A stretch of DNA of 64,000 bases, from NCBI GenBank assembly GCA_023213395.1, contig CM041465.1:179931741-179995740 (forward strand), given 5' to 3'. The DNA comes from Cycas panzhihuaensis (Eukaryota; Cycadophyta). Within the stretch, counting starts at the first letter, position 1, and each line of letters starts with the position of its first letter. Shown here one piece after another: positions 22,061 through 34,977 of this stretch. Under the pieces are notes generated by a model that worked only from the letters and a program-made list of their open reading frames with translations, was not told the origin of the DNA and did not search any database. A program made the position numbers and the translations under genes.

Positions 22061-25000
22061 CATTTTAATAGATGCATAAATAGTCTATGCATGGTATTGT
22101 TGGCAGCATTCATCATTTTGCACCACAAGTCTGAAGAGGTTCTGTTATAAAGAGGGCAAGTGTTTCTTATAAATTGAGAAGTTCATATTCATCCTAGCAT
22201 AGATAAGTGAAGGTATGTTCTTCTTTTTTCTTATTTTAATTTAGTTATTAGCTTTCATAAATATATTTAATAGTGTTTGTCTATTGTCTTAGTGAATGGG
22301 GGTATGTATGTATGTATTCAATCGATGATAAGTCTAATCATGATCAATGACAAAATAAGTTATCCACCTCATCTTAATAGATTGTAAAATGACTTCTAGA
22401 TACCTCTTTAAATGCTTTCTACCTTACTTCTATCTCTATTTGTAATGATTTTCCACTTATCTTGCTATGTTGGATGCTTTTTCTATCACAACCTTCCTTT
22501 TTTTTACTTGTTTTTCCTTATGCCATGAAAATTTCTATATGTTATAGATTCTTTATCATAGAGTACATGTGTTTTAGATCTTGGGGAGGTAGTGGACATG
22601 TTTTTGTCCTTAGAAAGATGGTTTAAATTATATAAGTGGCAAAATAGTTATTAAGAAATTTTGGATATATGGTATTAAAGTTATACTTTACTAGTAGTCA
22701 TCTTCTTTCATGTTTGTCAGGGTCCTAAGCAAAGTGAGTTCTTATTTTAAAAGTTATTATTGTTGAGAGGTATTTAATCATATTCGATGAGTGTTATAAA
22801 TTTAAAGTTATAGAATTTTGAATCCCCTAATAGATTGAAGTTTCATGTTTGAAGTTTATAATCAACCAATATACAAGTTGAAGATTATGTCAAAGTTTGA
22901 ACCTCTTATTTAAGGTGTGATACATGCCAAGCTAAAGTAAAGAGCTATAAGTAAGAACTTGTTATGCTTGGATAAGAAGAAGGATGTGAAAAGCTAAATT
23001 TTTTTATGGTAGTTATACAAACACCATCCAAGCTCAAGAACAATGATAAGGACTCATACTATTGAAGTAGGAGGATGGAAGAATATTAGCATCCTAAGGT
23101 GGTTTTTTATCTCAATTAAAACTTAAAAGAATTTAACATGGAATTAGGTGCTTGTGAATATTTTCCATTACAGATTTGACTAGAGGCCCCATATCCTAAT
23201 TATTGCTAAAGAAAAAGAGAAGACATCACTAGAATGAAATGATTTTAGAATGTCATTAATAGAGCTTGGACTAAAACATAAATTACAAGTAAAGACATAG
23301 GCCATTGATATAAAAAATAGGAAGGCTTTACCTTTAATAACAAGCTATTTACTTACATACAATCTATGACTTTTTGTTTGGTAGTGGTTGAGAGACTGAT
23401 TCTAATCATAAGGCATAATGAATATCATTCATTAACCATAGAGAGCAACACAACACATAGGCTATATTTTATTGGCACCTAAAATCTACTTTTGCTTATT
23501 GCCTAACTTTGGACATAGATTGAAATTATGCAGGTAATGATTAATCTAAAGCTTTAAACTCAAGATAATCTTCTAATGACAATTCGTTAGATCAATATAA
23601 TTATGTTTTGATACCAAGAAATAAAATATTTATTCATATGTTTAATTCTAAAGTTAATGGGTACTTGACTAGGCCTTTGGAAACCTAACTCCTTTATTGT
23701 TATTTGTTTGAAGACTTATTTAGTAGTAAGTATTACTCCTTAAACTTAACAGAAACCTTCTTAGTAAAGGATGTGACTTAGTCATAGTTGTAGAATCAAT
23801 AATCTTTTACCAAATGGCTGTCAAAATAGTTGGGTATTGTTGTGTTATCAACTTGAAAGTTAATTTGCATGAAGAACATTCGCGAAATACCATGCAGACA
23901 TTGGCATTACAAAACCTAAAAGTAGTGTTGCCATCATATTAGTTGTGAAAGAAGATACCTTAAAGGTTTCATGTAATGAGCCTTGTCACAAAGGATTATT
24001 CTATCATTCAAATCTCACAAAGCTTATCAATAAGTAAAAGCACTTTCACTATTGACTAACCTTCTTAATTCTTTTATTTCTATGAAAGCATGGCTTAACA
24101 TCATGATAGTATCAAGTTGTTAAGAAGAAAAGAAGTATAAATCAATAACAAACATTTCTAGTGCTTTATTCATTTTAGGTTTAGGTGACACTCTTAACAC
24201 GAGGGTACTCAACTAAGCGGCCTCTTTTAATATTATTCCAACTCATCAATGTTGCCTAAGGGGTGATCTTAATTATGTGCTGGGCATATAGATAGTTTTT
24301 TAATAGAATTTGAGACGATCATTTTCTTATGCCAACAAACATTTAATGTTAATACTAAGAGGTTTAGGTATTTTTTGAACATTATCATTTCTAATTTAAT
24401 TTTATAATATAAGTGATATACTATTAGAAAATATTTATTGCCATTAATTTTATGTCTTTCTAAGTTGATTAGCATTTAAGGGACTTATCAAGTTAAGGAA
24501 ATTGATGTCTACATTCAACCATTTATTAAGGAAATATTTGCAATTTGAAATGAACTATAATGGACGATATATCTCATGTTATTTTTTATTTAAGTATTAT
24601 AGGTACTATGAGAAGTATTATATGTTAGATAATTTATAACTTCTAAGGGCTAAGAGCCTACTTAAGTAAAGGTCCATATTTAAACAAACTTAATTTTGAC
24701 ATGATATTTCAATTAAACTTACCTAATCTTTACATAATATTTCAATTCTTAGGTTGTATATTATTAGATTTAAAATGGCATTATTGCATTAAATAAGTAA
24801 CCACTTTTAATTTTCAAAATTATTTCCTTAAAAGAAAGTAAAAATAAAGGATTTGAATTATATGAAAGTTATATAGTGAAAGTTACATTTGGCTCTTAAT
24901 TTCAATTAACACTTAGAAAATGTAGGGTTATTGATTTCATAACCCTAGTTAACAGGGTTAAAGAATCTAGTTTGGACATGAACTAGGTGCACAAGTTCAA

Positions 25001-25141
25001 TTTTGAGTTTGGTCAAACCCCAAATTACATCCTTTTTTGTTTATTTATAACCATTTTAGGACTATTTCTAGGTCATTTATGGTCATTTTAAAGATATTTC
25101 AAGGTTGTTTTTAGTTACTTTTATGTAGTTTTAGGTTTTGT

Positions 25142-25164
25142 TCTCTCTCTCTCTCTCTCTCTCT
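25142..25164. repeat. (CT)n microsatellite
   Basis: About eleven uninterrupted TC/CT dinucleotides following a T-rich stretch. Confidence 0.95.
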
Positions 25165-25303
25165 TTGTTAGCATATATTTTACTACTATTGTATGCATAT
25201 ATACACAAAAATACTTTTGCTTTTATTTATAGAGATGTTTAATGTATCATTGTGTATGTGTTTAATGACTATTCACAATGTTTATGATTTTTTTTATTTT
25301 AAT

Positions 25304-25319
25304 TAAAAAAAAAAAAAAA
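25304..25319. repeat. poly-A run
   Basis: About fifteen consecutive A residues. Followed by ordinary AT-rich sequence, so it is not clearly the tail of a retroposed gene. Confidence 0.9.
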
Positions 25320-26097
25320 GAAGCCAAACCTAAACTTGTGAATCCAATTTTCAAAGGGAGGAACCAGATTCTTCAGAACTCAAAATCTGCAAACCCCAAA
25401 CCCAACAACCTTAGGAAAAAGAGTTTTTATTACATACTCTACAATATAAATGTACTTGATTAATTTGTCTTTAAGTTTTCATTATATTTCCACTACATAA
25501 AAAACACTTGATTTACATAAAGTGTGATAAAATTATAGTAGGCTTAGTAAATTTATGAAAAGTTAACAAATCATTCCCTTGATTTGAAAGCATTAATAAT
25601 TAATGCTAGTAGATTGGATCCAACCCAAGATCAAGATTAGAGTTATTAGCAATCTATGTCATAGAATGCACATAAACATGTATATAACAAGTTTTAATAT
25701 AAGTAAAATTATTTATTATAATTATTTCATAGTCAAAGCTAGATAGCATTTATCATCCTGGCAATCTATCCCATGATAAATTACTTAATGATATTCAAGA
25801 ATATTCTATGACCATGTGACTTTAATGTTATTATAAAGAAGATATTTTAGCAACTAATTTGCATACAATTGTGTAAGTAGCTCAACAAATGATTCAAGAG
25901 ATCATAAAAATGATGGTAATCAGGAAGCCATATAATTAGTTGCTTATAAATTATATTTCCTTTATATTTTATTATTACAATTCAAAATACTTTCCCTTAT
26001 TTTATTTTAGCAAAGAGATGTTGGCTAAGAGTTATCATTACTTTGGAATAACGTAAAGTGTCACAACTCTCATCATAAGGGTTATTATAATACCATA

Positions 26098-26215
26098 ATA
26101 TCACCACCCTCTTGCTTTACATGAGGACTCTAACACAACAATATGACAATAATCTCCAAATATCACCACCCTCTTGCTTTACATGAAGGAAGCTCTAATA
26201 CAACAATATAATAGC
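26098..26215. repeat. 62-bp tandem duplication
   Basis: A stretch of about 27 bases starting 'atatcaccaccctcttgc' occurs unchanged at 26098 and 26160, followed both times by a similar 'ctctaa.acaacaatat' stretch. The period is 62 bp. The perfect core suggests a recent duplication compared with the decayed surroundings. Confidence 0.85.
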
Positions 26216-26970
26216 GCTTTCCAAGAGTACTTAAGCTTAAAAGACATATGCAATAAAATTATAGGATCGATAAGCAACACACTGTGCCAATAATCTACAT
26301 AATTACTAATATACATGTGCATTCTATATGATGCCATTATGCAATGAAACATGCTTACAATGAAAAGATAATTATTTAGACATGCAACAACATCATAATA
26401 TGCAATATTTGATAAAATAAATGACTATTCAAAAATTAGATTAACATCGCTTAGTTTTATAAAAGTATCCATATAAATTCAAAGTGCGAGAACCCTTTCT
26501 TTTTAAGGAAAGCCTAAATAGCTCAAAGATATTCACCACCTAGCCAACTAGAAACCTATCATAAAAATTTGATACCAAACTAAGACACGTGACATGAATA
26601 TAAGAGTACTATTTTTTTAATACAAGCTTTTACAACTCCCTCCTAAACCATTAGAACAATAGAATAATAACTTAATGGTCATTGTGACAATAATAAATAA
26701 CCCAAACTAACTATATGGCTTAGCAATAACAACTTTATGATTCAATATTACACCTCATATATGTGCAACATAAAACATCTGTATATATCAGGCTCTCTAC
26801 AATGGAGACAATACCATCCTATGGCACCTTACCATATCAATATATTAAGCCCAACCAATGGTTTCATGCTATAATTGGCATCACACCATGTTAAAACTAT
26901 GTCCATAAATAAATTGTGGTAGTCATAACTCCCTTAGTATCACACCAAGACCTTTAGTATCATACCAAAA

Positions 26971-28240
26971 TTAGGACATTACACTCACGTATACATTGTG
27001 ACACTTCACTATACAACTCCCCAAACATCACAACAAGGCACTATAGTATCACACCAAAGTTAAACAATCACACCCATAACACAATGAAAATCACCACATA
27101 AAGTATCATACTATAATAGTAGTCTCATACATTACCACAATAAAAACTATTATGGAATGCTAGTAATCAAATTATAAAAGGGCCTTTGCAGAATAAGCAA
27201 TATTATTTAGAAATCCAAAGATAAGAAGACTACCCTGTATACAAGGGTAGTCTCATCATATATGTGTTGCCAAAAAAGCCCAAAATCTAGAAATATGGAA
27301 TGTTGAAATTCCAAAAGCTAAAATGGCAAGAAACTTAAGGTGTTGAAAAATAAAAAATACTCAAATTATACACCCCTCTTAATTATAGTACAAGTTAATT
27401 GCCTCATGAGATTAGTTAACTTTTTCCACAACTTCATTTAATCAATGTAATTTAGAAGAGAATTTGAATAAATCCTTGATTCTAATCATGCTCTAAAAAG
27501 AATTAAACATATACATAAATGTGGATTCAATTTTCTCCACCAACCCTCATTAATAACTAGTCAACTCATTATAAGGAAATTAGATACTAGTCAAAATTTA
27601 AAACCTTGCCCCCTCAAATTAGGACATCACACTCACATATAAACTATATAACATGTCACTCTATAACTCCCTAGTGGGACACTAAGGTCTTATAATATTA
27701 CACCAAAGTTAAGCAATCGCACTTATAACACAATAAAAATCACCACATAAAGTATTGTACTATAATAGTAGTTTCATATATTACCACAATAGAATCATCA
27801 TAAGATGCTAGTGATTAAACTACAAAAAGAGCCTTTGTGGAATAAGGTGTGTTCTTTAGAAATCTAAAGATAAAAAGACTATTTGCATGCAAAATAATTG
27901 AAAAGCTTAAAAGATAGAATGTTAGAAAACCAAAAGATAAAATGCTAATAAAGTCAAAGGTGGTAAAAAAATACTCAATTTATGTACTCTTAGTTTTTAA
28001 TAAAAACTAATTACCTAATATGATGAGCTACCTTTTGTAGCAACCACCTTTGATTAATACAATTTAGAAGGGAATTAAAATAAATCCCTAATTCTAATTA
28101 TGCTTTAGAAAAGATTAAACACATATGTAAGTGTGGGTTCAATATACTCCACTAACCCTTGTTAATAACTAGGTTGACTCGTTAAAAAGGAATAAGACAC
28201 AAGAGTTAAAACTTAAAACCTCTCCCCTTAAAAATTCCTC
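26971..28240. repeat. ~650-bp tandem duplication, two diverged copies
   Basis: Copy 1 starts 'ttaggacattacactcac' at 26971 and copy 2 'ttaggacatcacactcac' at 27619. Matching blocks run in the same order through both: 'acaccaaagttaa' (27051 and 27700), 'aaaatcaccacataaagta', 'actataatagtagt', and a final block around 'ccaaccctcattaataacta' (27540) against 'ctaacccttgttaataacta' (28152). Short open frames are not conserved between the copies, so it is probably non-coding. Confidence 0.8.
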
Positions 28241-29224
28241 CTTTGTTCATCTCATGTGTCCCCTTCATTTTTCCTTTAAGTAATCCATCCATAGTTGATT
28301 ATTAATGGGCTTCTTATTTACATCATTTATAATGCATTTGAGCACTTGTCCCCTTAAGATAATCATATATACATAGGCCTTATACCTCTAATGTTATGAA
28401 ATATTACACTTCAAATATGAAAATGTATAAAAATACATCCTTCACACATAATAAGCTATTTCAACATAAAAGAAATTTCTTGAAGATCATACTATAGAGT
28501 GAAATATTGTAATAAATGCCCCTTAATGTTATAAAGGAAGATGATTTCATTATATCATAAGATGAAATGCATGACACCAAGATGTACAATAAAATATACA
28601 ATAAGTATGTATACCAAGTAGAATGTTACATAAAAGCTAAACCTAAAAGAAATGTTTGGTAATTAAGACATCATTTTGTGTAAGCTATCAAATATGTTAA
28701 AAGAATTAGTAGTGATCAACATAAAATGATGGTTGAATGGTTAGTGAACATGTGAAGCAAACTTATAAGTATTGTTCGTTAATAATCACATAACTAGCAA
28801 CCCATTCAAATGTTCTGTAAATGTGCGAATCTTCTTTTTAAAAAAGAAAAAAAATCTGACAATTTTAAAGTTAAAATATATTCATATATAAAAAATATAT
28901 AAATAATCATGAATATGTGTTGTAGTAATACCTTCTCGAACTCACAAGCCAACTTCAATAATTCAATAATAAAAGGTTGGAGACAACGCGAATGACGCGT
29001 GAGTCTCCTAAGTGCGAAAGCAACGTGGATTATGGATTAGGGCCACCTCCAACGTGCATGGAAGCTTTGATAGGACATTGGACAGATGTGGGATTGCCTT
29101 TACAGTCAAATCCAAATGTCTCCTATTTAGTGGCCCATGGTTGGCACTTTAAATAGTGGGCCCCAATTTCAGCATTAATGGCCATTATAACCAAAGTTCT
29201 TGTGGAGCCACTAATCCCAATTTA
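28241..29224. other. AT-rich DNA without recognisable gene
   Basis: No gene is recognisable. Composition becomes more GC-rich after about 28960, leading into the island that follows. Near 29140-29165 there are two GGGCC-type stretches around 'tttaaatag', which may belong to that island. Confidence 0.45.
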
Positions 29225-29910
29225 TTGAAGGCGGGGGATTATCACCGGTACAAATATTCGAATTCAGTGCGAGCACGGAGAAATCCAATACGTGCACATG
29301 GAACGCCTGGTGACCATCTCCCAAAAACGTAGAAGCTCTGCAGCGGCCCCTGGATGACGCCGTTTAATTCGGATCTCGAACACGAATATTCGACACTTCA
29401 CATAATAAATCGCCTGTACCCAATGTTCGGAATTCTTTTCGAAACAGCTGGGAAGCACGGCAGCTCTCTGATTGGAGCATTTAATTCGAATGTGGGCCCC
29501 GCAGGTGCCACGGTAGGCCATGCCATGGTCTATTATTGGGGGAGTCCGACTCCATCTGAGGTCCACCGCACGTGTCCGCCACGTCATCACACCCGTGGCG
29601 AACAGAGGTACTCCGCCAAATGCATTACGATACAAAGTCCGTATCCACGTTGGTCCTTGCAGGATGACGTGGTTCCGACAGGAGCGAATGCGTGAAGAAA
29701 CGGTGAAGGACCGGGCAGAGGTACACCCAGCAGAGTAACTCGCCCGTATCTTCTTAAAGCGGCAAATTCTGCACGGTGCGCCTCTGGGTACAAGACCACT
29801 CCGTTCGGTCACCAGAAACTGGGATTACCCTCATTTTAAGGGTGCGGTTCCATGCAGAGGCTGGGGCTCTTACTTTTTGGAAATTGTAGTTCCCTACGTG
29901 CGTTGCAGAG
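29225..29910. promoter_or_regulatory. GC-rich island with clustered ACGT boxes, possible promoter
   Basis: This island is markedly more GC- and CpG-rich than the neighbouring DNA. It carries seven ACGT cores, at 29290, 29327, 29570, 29581, 29647, 29667 and 29896. Two stand 11 bp apart in 'gcacgtgtccgccacgtc', the arrangement of an ABRE/G-box pair bound by bZIP factors in plants. Long open frames exist on both strands at once (for example 182 codons on the minus strand at 29264-29812) but resemble no protein, and mutual overlap is what GC-rich non-coding DNA gives by chance. I infer a promoter or 5' region that was or is active. Which gene it would serve is not visible. Confidence 0.35.
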
Positions 29911-30471
29911 AAACTTGTCGACCGGAGAAAATAAAATTTTATCATAGTTTCAGCGACTTAAAGGGGACTGAATTCAGTGAAAAGTGCCAAGGCGAGTGCA
30001 TGTACCGGTGGTGGTTATCTTATTTTCCCTTTCAGCGCCCCAAAAATTGCAGCATTACCGTTGAGACTTTTTCGAAAACCCCGTTCCATGGGACCCTGAC
30101 CCAAGTCCGCTAAGACTCCCGCTAATCTGACCAGCATTTAATGAGGCAATAATTTTGCACGAGGTGTTGTCACACGGCCACAAAAAGTAAAACAATAACA
30201 GATGAAATTAAACTTATTACAATACACAGCAGTTGAAACCCACATCATGAGTTTTGAAGTTAACGCATACTGTAAAATTATACGGAAAACCAGGAGTGTA
30301 CCGCTTTTTTTGAGATTATTGTAGTGAATTTCGATATCTTGCTGCTCTTCCGAAAAATAGTCCATCCCTTTGTTTATTTATTGTATGTACTACAACGAAA
30401 CTCCTTCCAAATATAATTTTCTGTGACAACAAAGCGACAAACATGTGGCGTTTGGGGGTAAAATATTCTGA
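29911..30471. other. right shoulder of the GC-rich island, no gene recognised
   Basis: Composition returns to average across this stretch. An open frame at 29877-30113 (plus, 78 codons) has several Cys and Trp but matches no family I know. It could be an exon; there is nothing to support that beyond openness. Confidence 0.3.
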
Positions 30472-30912
30472 ATGAGATTTAACAGGGAAACATTAGGCAC
30501 AATTTGTGGGAAGGAATTTGAGCTGTATGACGACGAGGGAATGCAGGCAAACTCAAATTTAAAAAATACGCAGTTAGTTGCCTGTCTGCAGATTTACATT
30601 GTTGACGCTACAAATCCAAAACAATATTTCAGAGGACATAATTTAAGTACACATCATTTATTGATGATGATGGCAATAGCTACATATGCAAGCAAACCCA
30701 TTCCTTCCTTCCATTCGGCCATGAACGCAAACAAACTTACCTTTGCAGGCTGCATACATTTTTACAGATACACCAAACCCTGTTTGAACACCAAGGCATC
30801 GTACAAGTACAGGAATTTCCCCGCAAAGGACAGCCTCAAACGTGCCCCTCAACTTCCAAGTTCGATTAAGGTTTATGATTATACGAGTCTACTCCATACA
30901 CTTTTTAGTTGA
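30472..30912 (+). CDS. unrecognised open frame, 146 codons, doubtful
   Basis: This is a plus-strand frame from ATG at 30472 to TGA at 30912. The product has no motif I recognise, no signal peptide and no clear membrane segment. The middle is Met-rich (a run of MMMAIATYA) and the C-terminal half is basic. It is long for this composition but stands alone. The minus strand across 30660-30860 offers an alternative: a frame followed by a strong 5' splice-site consensus 'aaaggtaagt' (minus strand, about 30737-30746). A decayed or real exon on that strand is therefore equally possible. I give no function and treat both readings as hypotheses. Confidence 0.2.
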   Translation: MRFNRETLGTICGKEFELYDDEGMQANSNLKNTQLVACLQIYIVDATNPKQYFRGHNLSTHHLLMMMAIATYASKPIPSFHSAMNANKLTFAGCIHFYRYTKPCLNTKASYKYRNFPAKDSLKRAPQLPSSIKVYDYTSLLHTLFS

Positions 30913-33900
30913 TGAGCAACTTTATAATATATTTATTTTTATATATTTACAATGTTATTCATTATTCCCTTATCAATTTTAAAGCATATAATGGGATAAA
31001 TTTGTAAAACAAAGCATTGAAATATAATTCAAAGTTTTAGAAATCATTAGACATGCTCCCATAATTCCTTCCAATTTCATCTTAATAGCCATGTAATATG
31101 TGTAATAATTATAGTTTCCCTTTTCTCTTTAGAATTTTACCATTTTTAGTAATAAGAATAAATTAATGACAAATTGAACAATCTTTCTATGTCAATAGGC
31201 AAAGATGCACATCGTGCACACGTAAATTGCAAATCATTCAAACAATTCAAGGATAGTATCATAGTTTAATGTAGTAACTGTCATGAAAACATGATATGAA
31301 AAACTTTAACTCGAACAAAGAAGGGATGCCGTGTTATATGTTAGTATTTATGCAGAGCATGGAAGGTGATGTTGTGAGTCATTGTAGAATCATTGGATCT
31401 CCTGCCATTGTCTTCCTTCCTCTGTCGTAGTTTGAATTACCCTCTTTTTTATGAATTCATCCTTGCTTGAAAGATAATGTAAAATGTAATTTTGTTCTTG
31501 TTAAATTGTTGATATGTTCATTCCATTCGGTGTAATTGTGGACATTTAATTTGTTGAAACTATTGCAATATCTATTAGTTGCACCCACCAGTCTACGCAA
31601 CATGGCAACATGTTCCACTAAGTTCACTATATTTTTCTCTTTTTGTTTTTTTTAAATTAATGGAAGCAAGTGGGAGGCCTGATTTGACACTCCCCACCGA
31701 AATGTCTTAAGGGCGCCTATCAACACAGTAATAGTATAATAATAAACAAATGCAAAATATATAAACAAAATCAAAACATGGCCTACATAAATCACACCCC
31801 CCTAAAATGACATTGTATGAAAGGTTAAGAAAAGAGATGTTGCAAACTAAATGGGTTTCATGGTAAGCTCATGCCTTATTCAAGAATATTACTTTTCCAT
31901 ATCAACTAAAAAGGTTCCTTAAGTAGGTTTCAATTAATGATTAGGTCTTTACAATGAAATTATTGAGGAATATTTGTATTATTAAAGCTACTTCTTTATA
32001 AAATAATATATTACTTTTATTAAAGGACATTATTGTTGTTGATATTATTGTTATTTAGCTTATTGCATATACAAAAGAAAATATTTAAATTCATTTTATT
32101 ATTTATCTTACATATTTATATATATGGGATACCTTTTGACACAATACACAGTATTGTTTAATACTGTCACATAGATTACTTATTGTTTCTTAGCTTCTAA
32201 GAATGACATCGACATGACACAGGTAACTGCAAGTACGCGTCACCATCTTCATTTTCCTATCACATTTGTTATTCTATTCTATGTGATGCATTGATTGGTT
32301 GTTAGACGTATGCTTGTTTGACTTGCCTATGCCTTCTTTCATGCCAATAACGACTAGGACTCTGATTCAATGGTCTTAGAGTCCCCATGTCAACCCATCA
32401 GTTGGAGATGGTACCTCTCTACATCCCTTCAATTATCTTTTGGGCCCATTCTAATTCATTTGGCCTCATTTCCTTCCTATTACTATTGGTTGGTCCTTGC
32501 CGTAGGTCATAAGATTGACTTTAGAAGTTAGAGTGGCCTTAAGGTAGGGTTTGGGCCCCCTCTCCACAATTTGCTACTACACTGCTACCATTTTTGGTGC
32601 AGAAAGCAGTACCACAGAGCAATTTGCAATACACTAATTTATCCATGGTATGACAATTGTAGCTCCTAGTAATTGCTTCAATGTCTAAACAACTCTTTTT
32701 GCCACCTTGTTTGGTGGGCCTAGGGTGCCACATCAACCCAAGTCTACTCGTCATGCTTAGGGAACCTCATAGGACCTCCAATTTCATTCTTTATTCAATT
32801 TTTCTTAAGATTTGATTCTCCCTCCATAGCTCTATCCATAGTTTTGGGTAGTGGTTTCTCCACCTTGTGGGCATGAAACCACCACCCCATCACCTTGTTT
32901 TTTCATATAAAATCCCTCTAATTTGAAGGAAGATCATGACACGTCTTCTATTCTTCTTACCAAATCGAAATGCTATTAAAATTCTACCACAACAACCCTT
33001 CTATTCTTAGAATAACTTGCATGCTTTGGGAGCTAAGGTGAAGAAGTTAGAGGTCAACCTTAGCGCAAGTGAGGGAGTATTGGAGGGCTTCACATTAGGT
33101 GGCCATCACTTCATGTCTCTCTATTGGATTGGGCATCCCACATCTCACCTTGATTTGCCATTTTGTAAGACTCCCTCTTACCCTTCCTCTCCTTGCTTTG
33201 TTGTTATTTTGCTGTATAACTAGGATTGTTTGGGTTTGGAAGCTTTTCTTCTTTCATTACAATAGTAGAAGATATGATTTGATTTGCTTGGTCTTTCCTT
33301 CCTATTTTTCATACACCTTTATTAAGTTGCAGGTTCATGCAAAAGACTCTCCTTAATACAACTAAAGGAGTTGCTTTTGTAGGGAAGGCCATGCCATTCC
33401 GAGGCACTTTTCCCTTCCTTGCTTCATATTTATTTTTGTTGGTATCCCACTATTTGTCATATATACATACATACATGTTTCCTAACTATATATTAGTTAA
33501 CTTTTTCATGCAATTAGATTAACTGAAAGATTGTTATAGTAGTTCTTCCTTAAGATCTAATTTATAGGTACGAGAAGGAGCAATCTTCTACTATTCATAT
33601 TATGTTTTGAAGAAGGTGCAATTGCAACAAGGTGAGCACCCCCTATCTTTTCCACTTATCATTGTACTACTGTCTTACTTCCTTCTTTTATTACTTTCAA
33701 TACATTGTCTTTCCATTTGGGGTGGGTAAGTAGAGCCCCCTTCATTACTCTTCAACCGACAACACAAGTGTTAGAAAAGAGGGCAAAGAGAGGTGAGGAG
33801 GAGCAACATCACCAACTTTTTACTAAACCCAGGTGCACCTCTTTTCCTCTTCTCTTTCCTATTTCACATTCTTATTATTATTCTCACTCTACTCCCCATT

Positions 33901-34473
33901 ATAAGAATTTTGCCCCCTTATTATTTATTCTTTTTTAGTTGGATTATCATTAAAAATGGGAAATAAGGAAGTAGGGGAGGGTTTCTTACATAACAAAAAA
34001 TAAAAGGAGATTAATTTGTAAGAAAGGAAATAGGTTTTCTTTTCCTTTTTATTTTAGTAAAAGGAATATTGAAAACAAGAGGATATTGGGCTAGAGTTGC
34101 ATATAGGAAAGGAGCATTCATCCTTCCCCCTCATTGTTCCCCCCTTGATTGAAGCCATTTTCCTTTCCCTTAATTGACATATATGTTTCATTTTAGAAAA
34201 GAGATAAGTGAGTGTTGAAGGAAAAGAGGGTGAGGTTTCTTTACTTATTTCACACCTCTCTTTTATTTAATTTTTGTTCTTGTTCAAATAATGCTACAAC
34301 AAAACTTGACCATACCCCTTTTGCCCTACCAAGTGGGTTTATGCATATTCTATCTCTTTACCTTTTCTCTCTCTCTTTCTTATCTTTTATTTACCATATT
34401 AGCCATATACAAAGGGAGTTGACCCAATTATGGCCCTTTCCTCCAAAACCCTAAGCAAACAAAGAGGGAACGT
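30913..34473. other. no recognisable gene
   Basis: AT-rich to about 32.2 kb, then pyrimidine-rich on the plus strand to 34.45 kb. Plus-strand open frames of 60-85 codons at 33.0-34.45 kb are rich in Ser, Phe, Leu and Pro, as expected from the base composition. A perfect small inverted repeat 'cagtatt'...'aatactg' lies at about 32147-32164. The pyrimidine-rich part has the texture of the gypsy LTRs here, but I could not align it. Confidence 0.4.
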
Positions 34474-34794
34474 TGTTAGAAAATAATATAAGGAGAGCAT
34501 AACGGAGTAGGTATATACATACTAATCCATCATGAGAAACATAAAACAAATATTATATTATTCAATACATATTAATAGAGTTCAACAAATATCCAAATAT
34601 TAGTGGTGTCTTAAAACACTAGGGTTTTTCACCCTGAAAATATATAGTTATGAGTGAGGAGGGAAACCTCCTTAATCTTTAAAATTCAAACAATAATAAA
34701 ATAATACCTAACTCAATTTAAAATTAACCTTACCTAACTTACTTTAACATATGTACACTCATATGTACTAAAGGTGGAAGTAGGGTGATGAACA
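34474..34794 (-). repeat. 3' LTR of element D (321 bp)
   Basis: It runs from 'tgttagaaaataat' on the left to 'gatgaaca' on the right, giving TG...CA limits. It shares long blocks with the LTR at 38086 ('actaatccatcatgagaaac', 'gaggagggaaacctcct'). Confidence 0.85.
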
Positions 34795-34977
34795 TTAACC
34801 CCAACATACTCTATCTTAATGGTTATCACCATCATTCTTCATTTCTCCTTGAATTTGTGGTACTTGTATTTAAAAATGACTTTGAAAACTTATACTTTAG
34901 TTTGGTAATCAATATGCTTGATATAGTAAATGGTAACTTACTTTGTCATCTTATCAACAATGTGTGTCTCTTCAATA

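Larger units (their letters stand above)
22061..26097. other. AT-rich DNA without recognisable gene
   Basis: There are no open frames resembling known proteins on either strand. I found no LTR pair or primer-binding site by eye. It contains a CT microsatellite and a poly-A run, listed separately. Confidence 0.5.

Noticed and set aside
29264-29812. 182-codon open frame on the minus strand, longest in the window
   Set aside because: It overlaps long open frames on the plus strand in a GC-rich island, has Arg/Cys-rich composition typical of chance frames in such DNA, and shows no known motif.
33000-34460. Cluster of plus-strand open frames of 60-85 codons
   Set aside because: Phe/Leu/Ser/Pro-rich products reflect a pyrimidine-rich strand; there is no motif, and the frames overlap one another.
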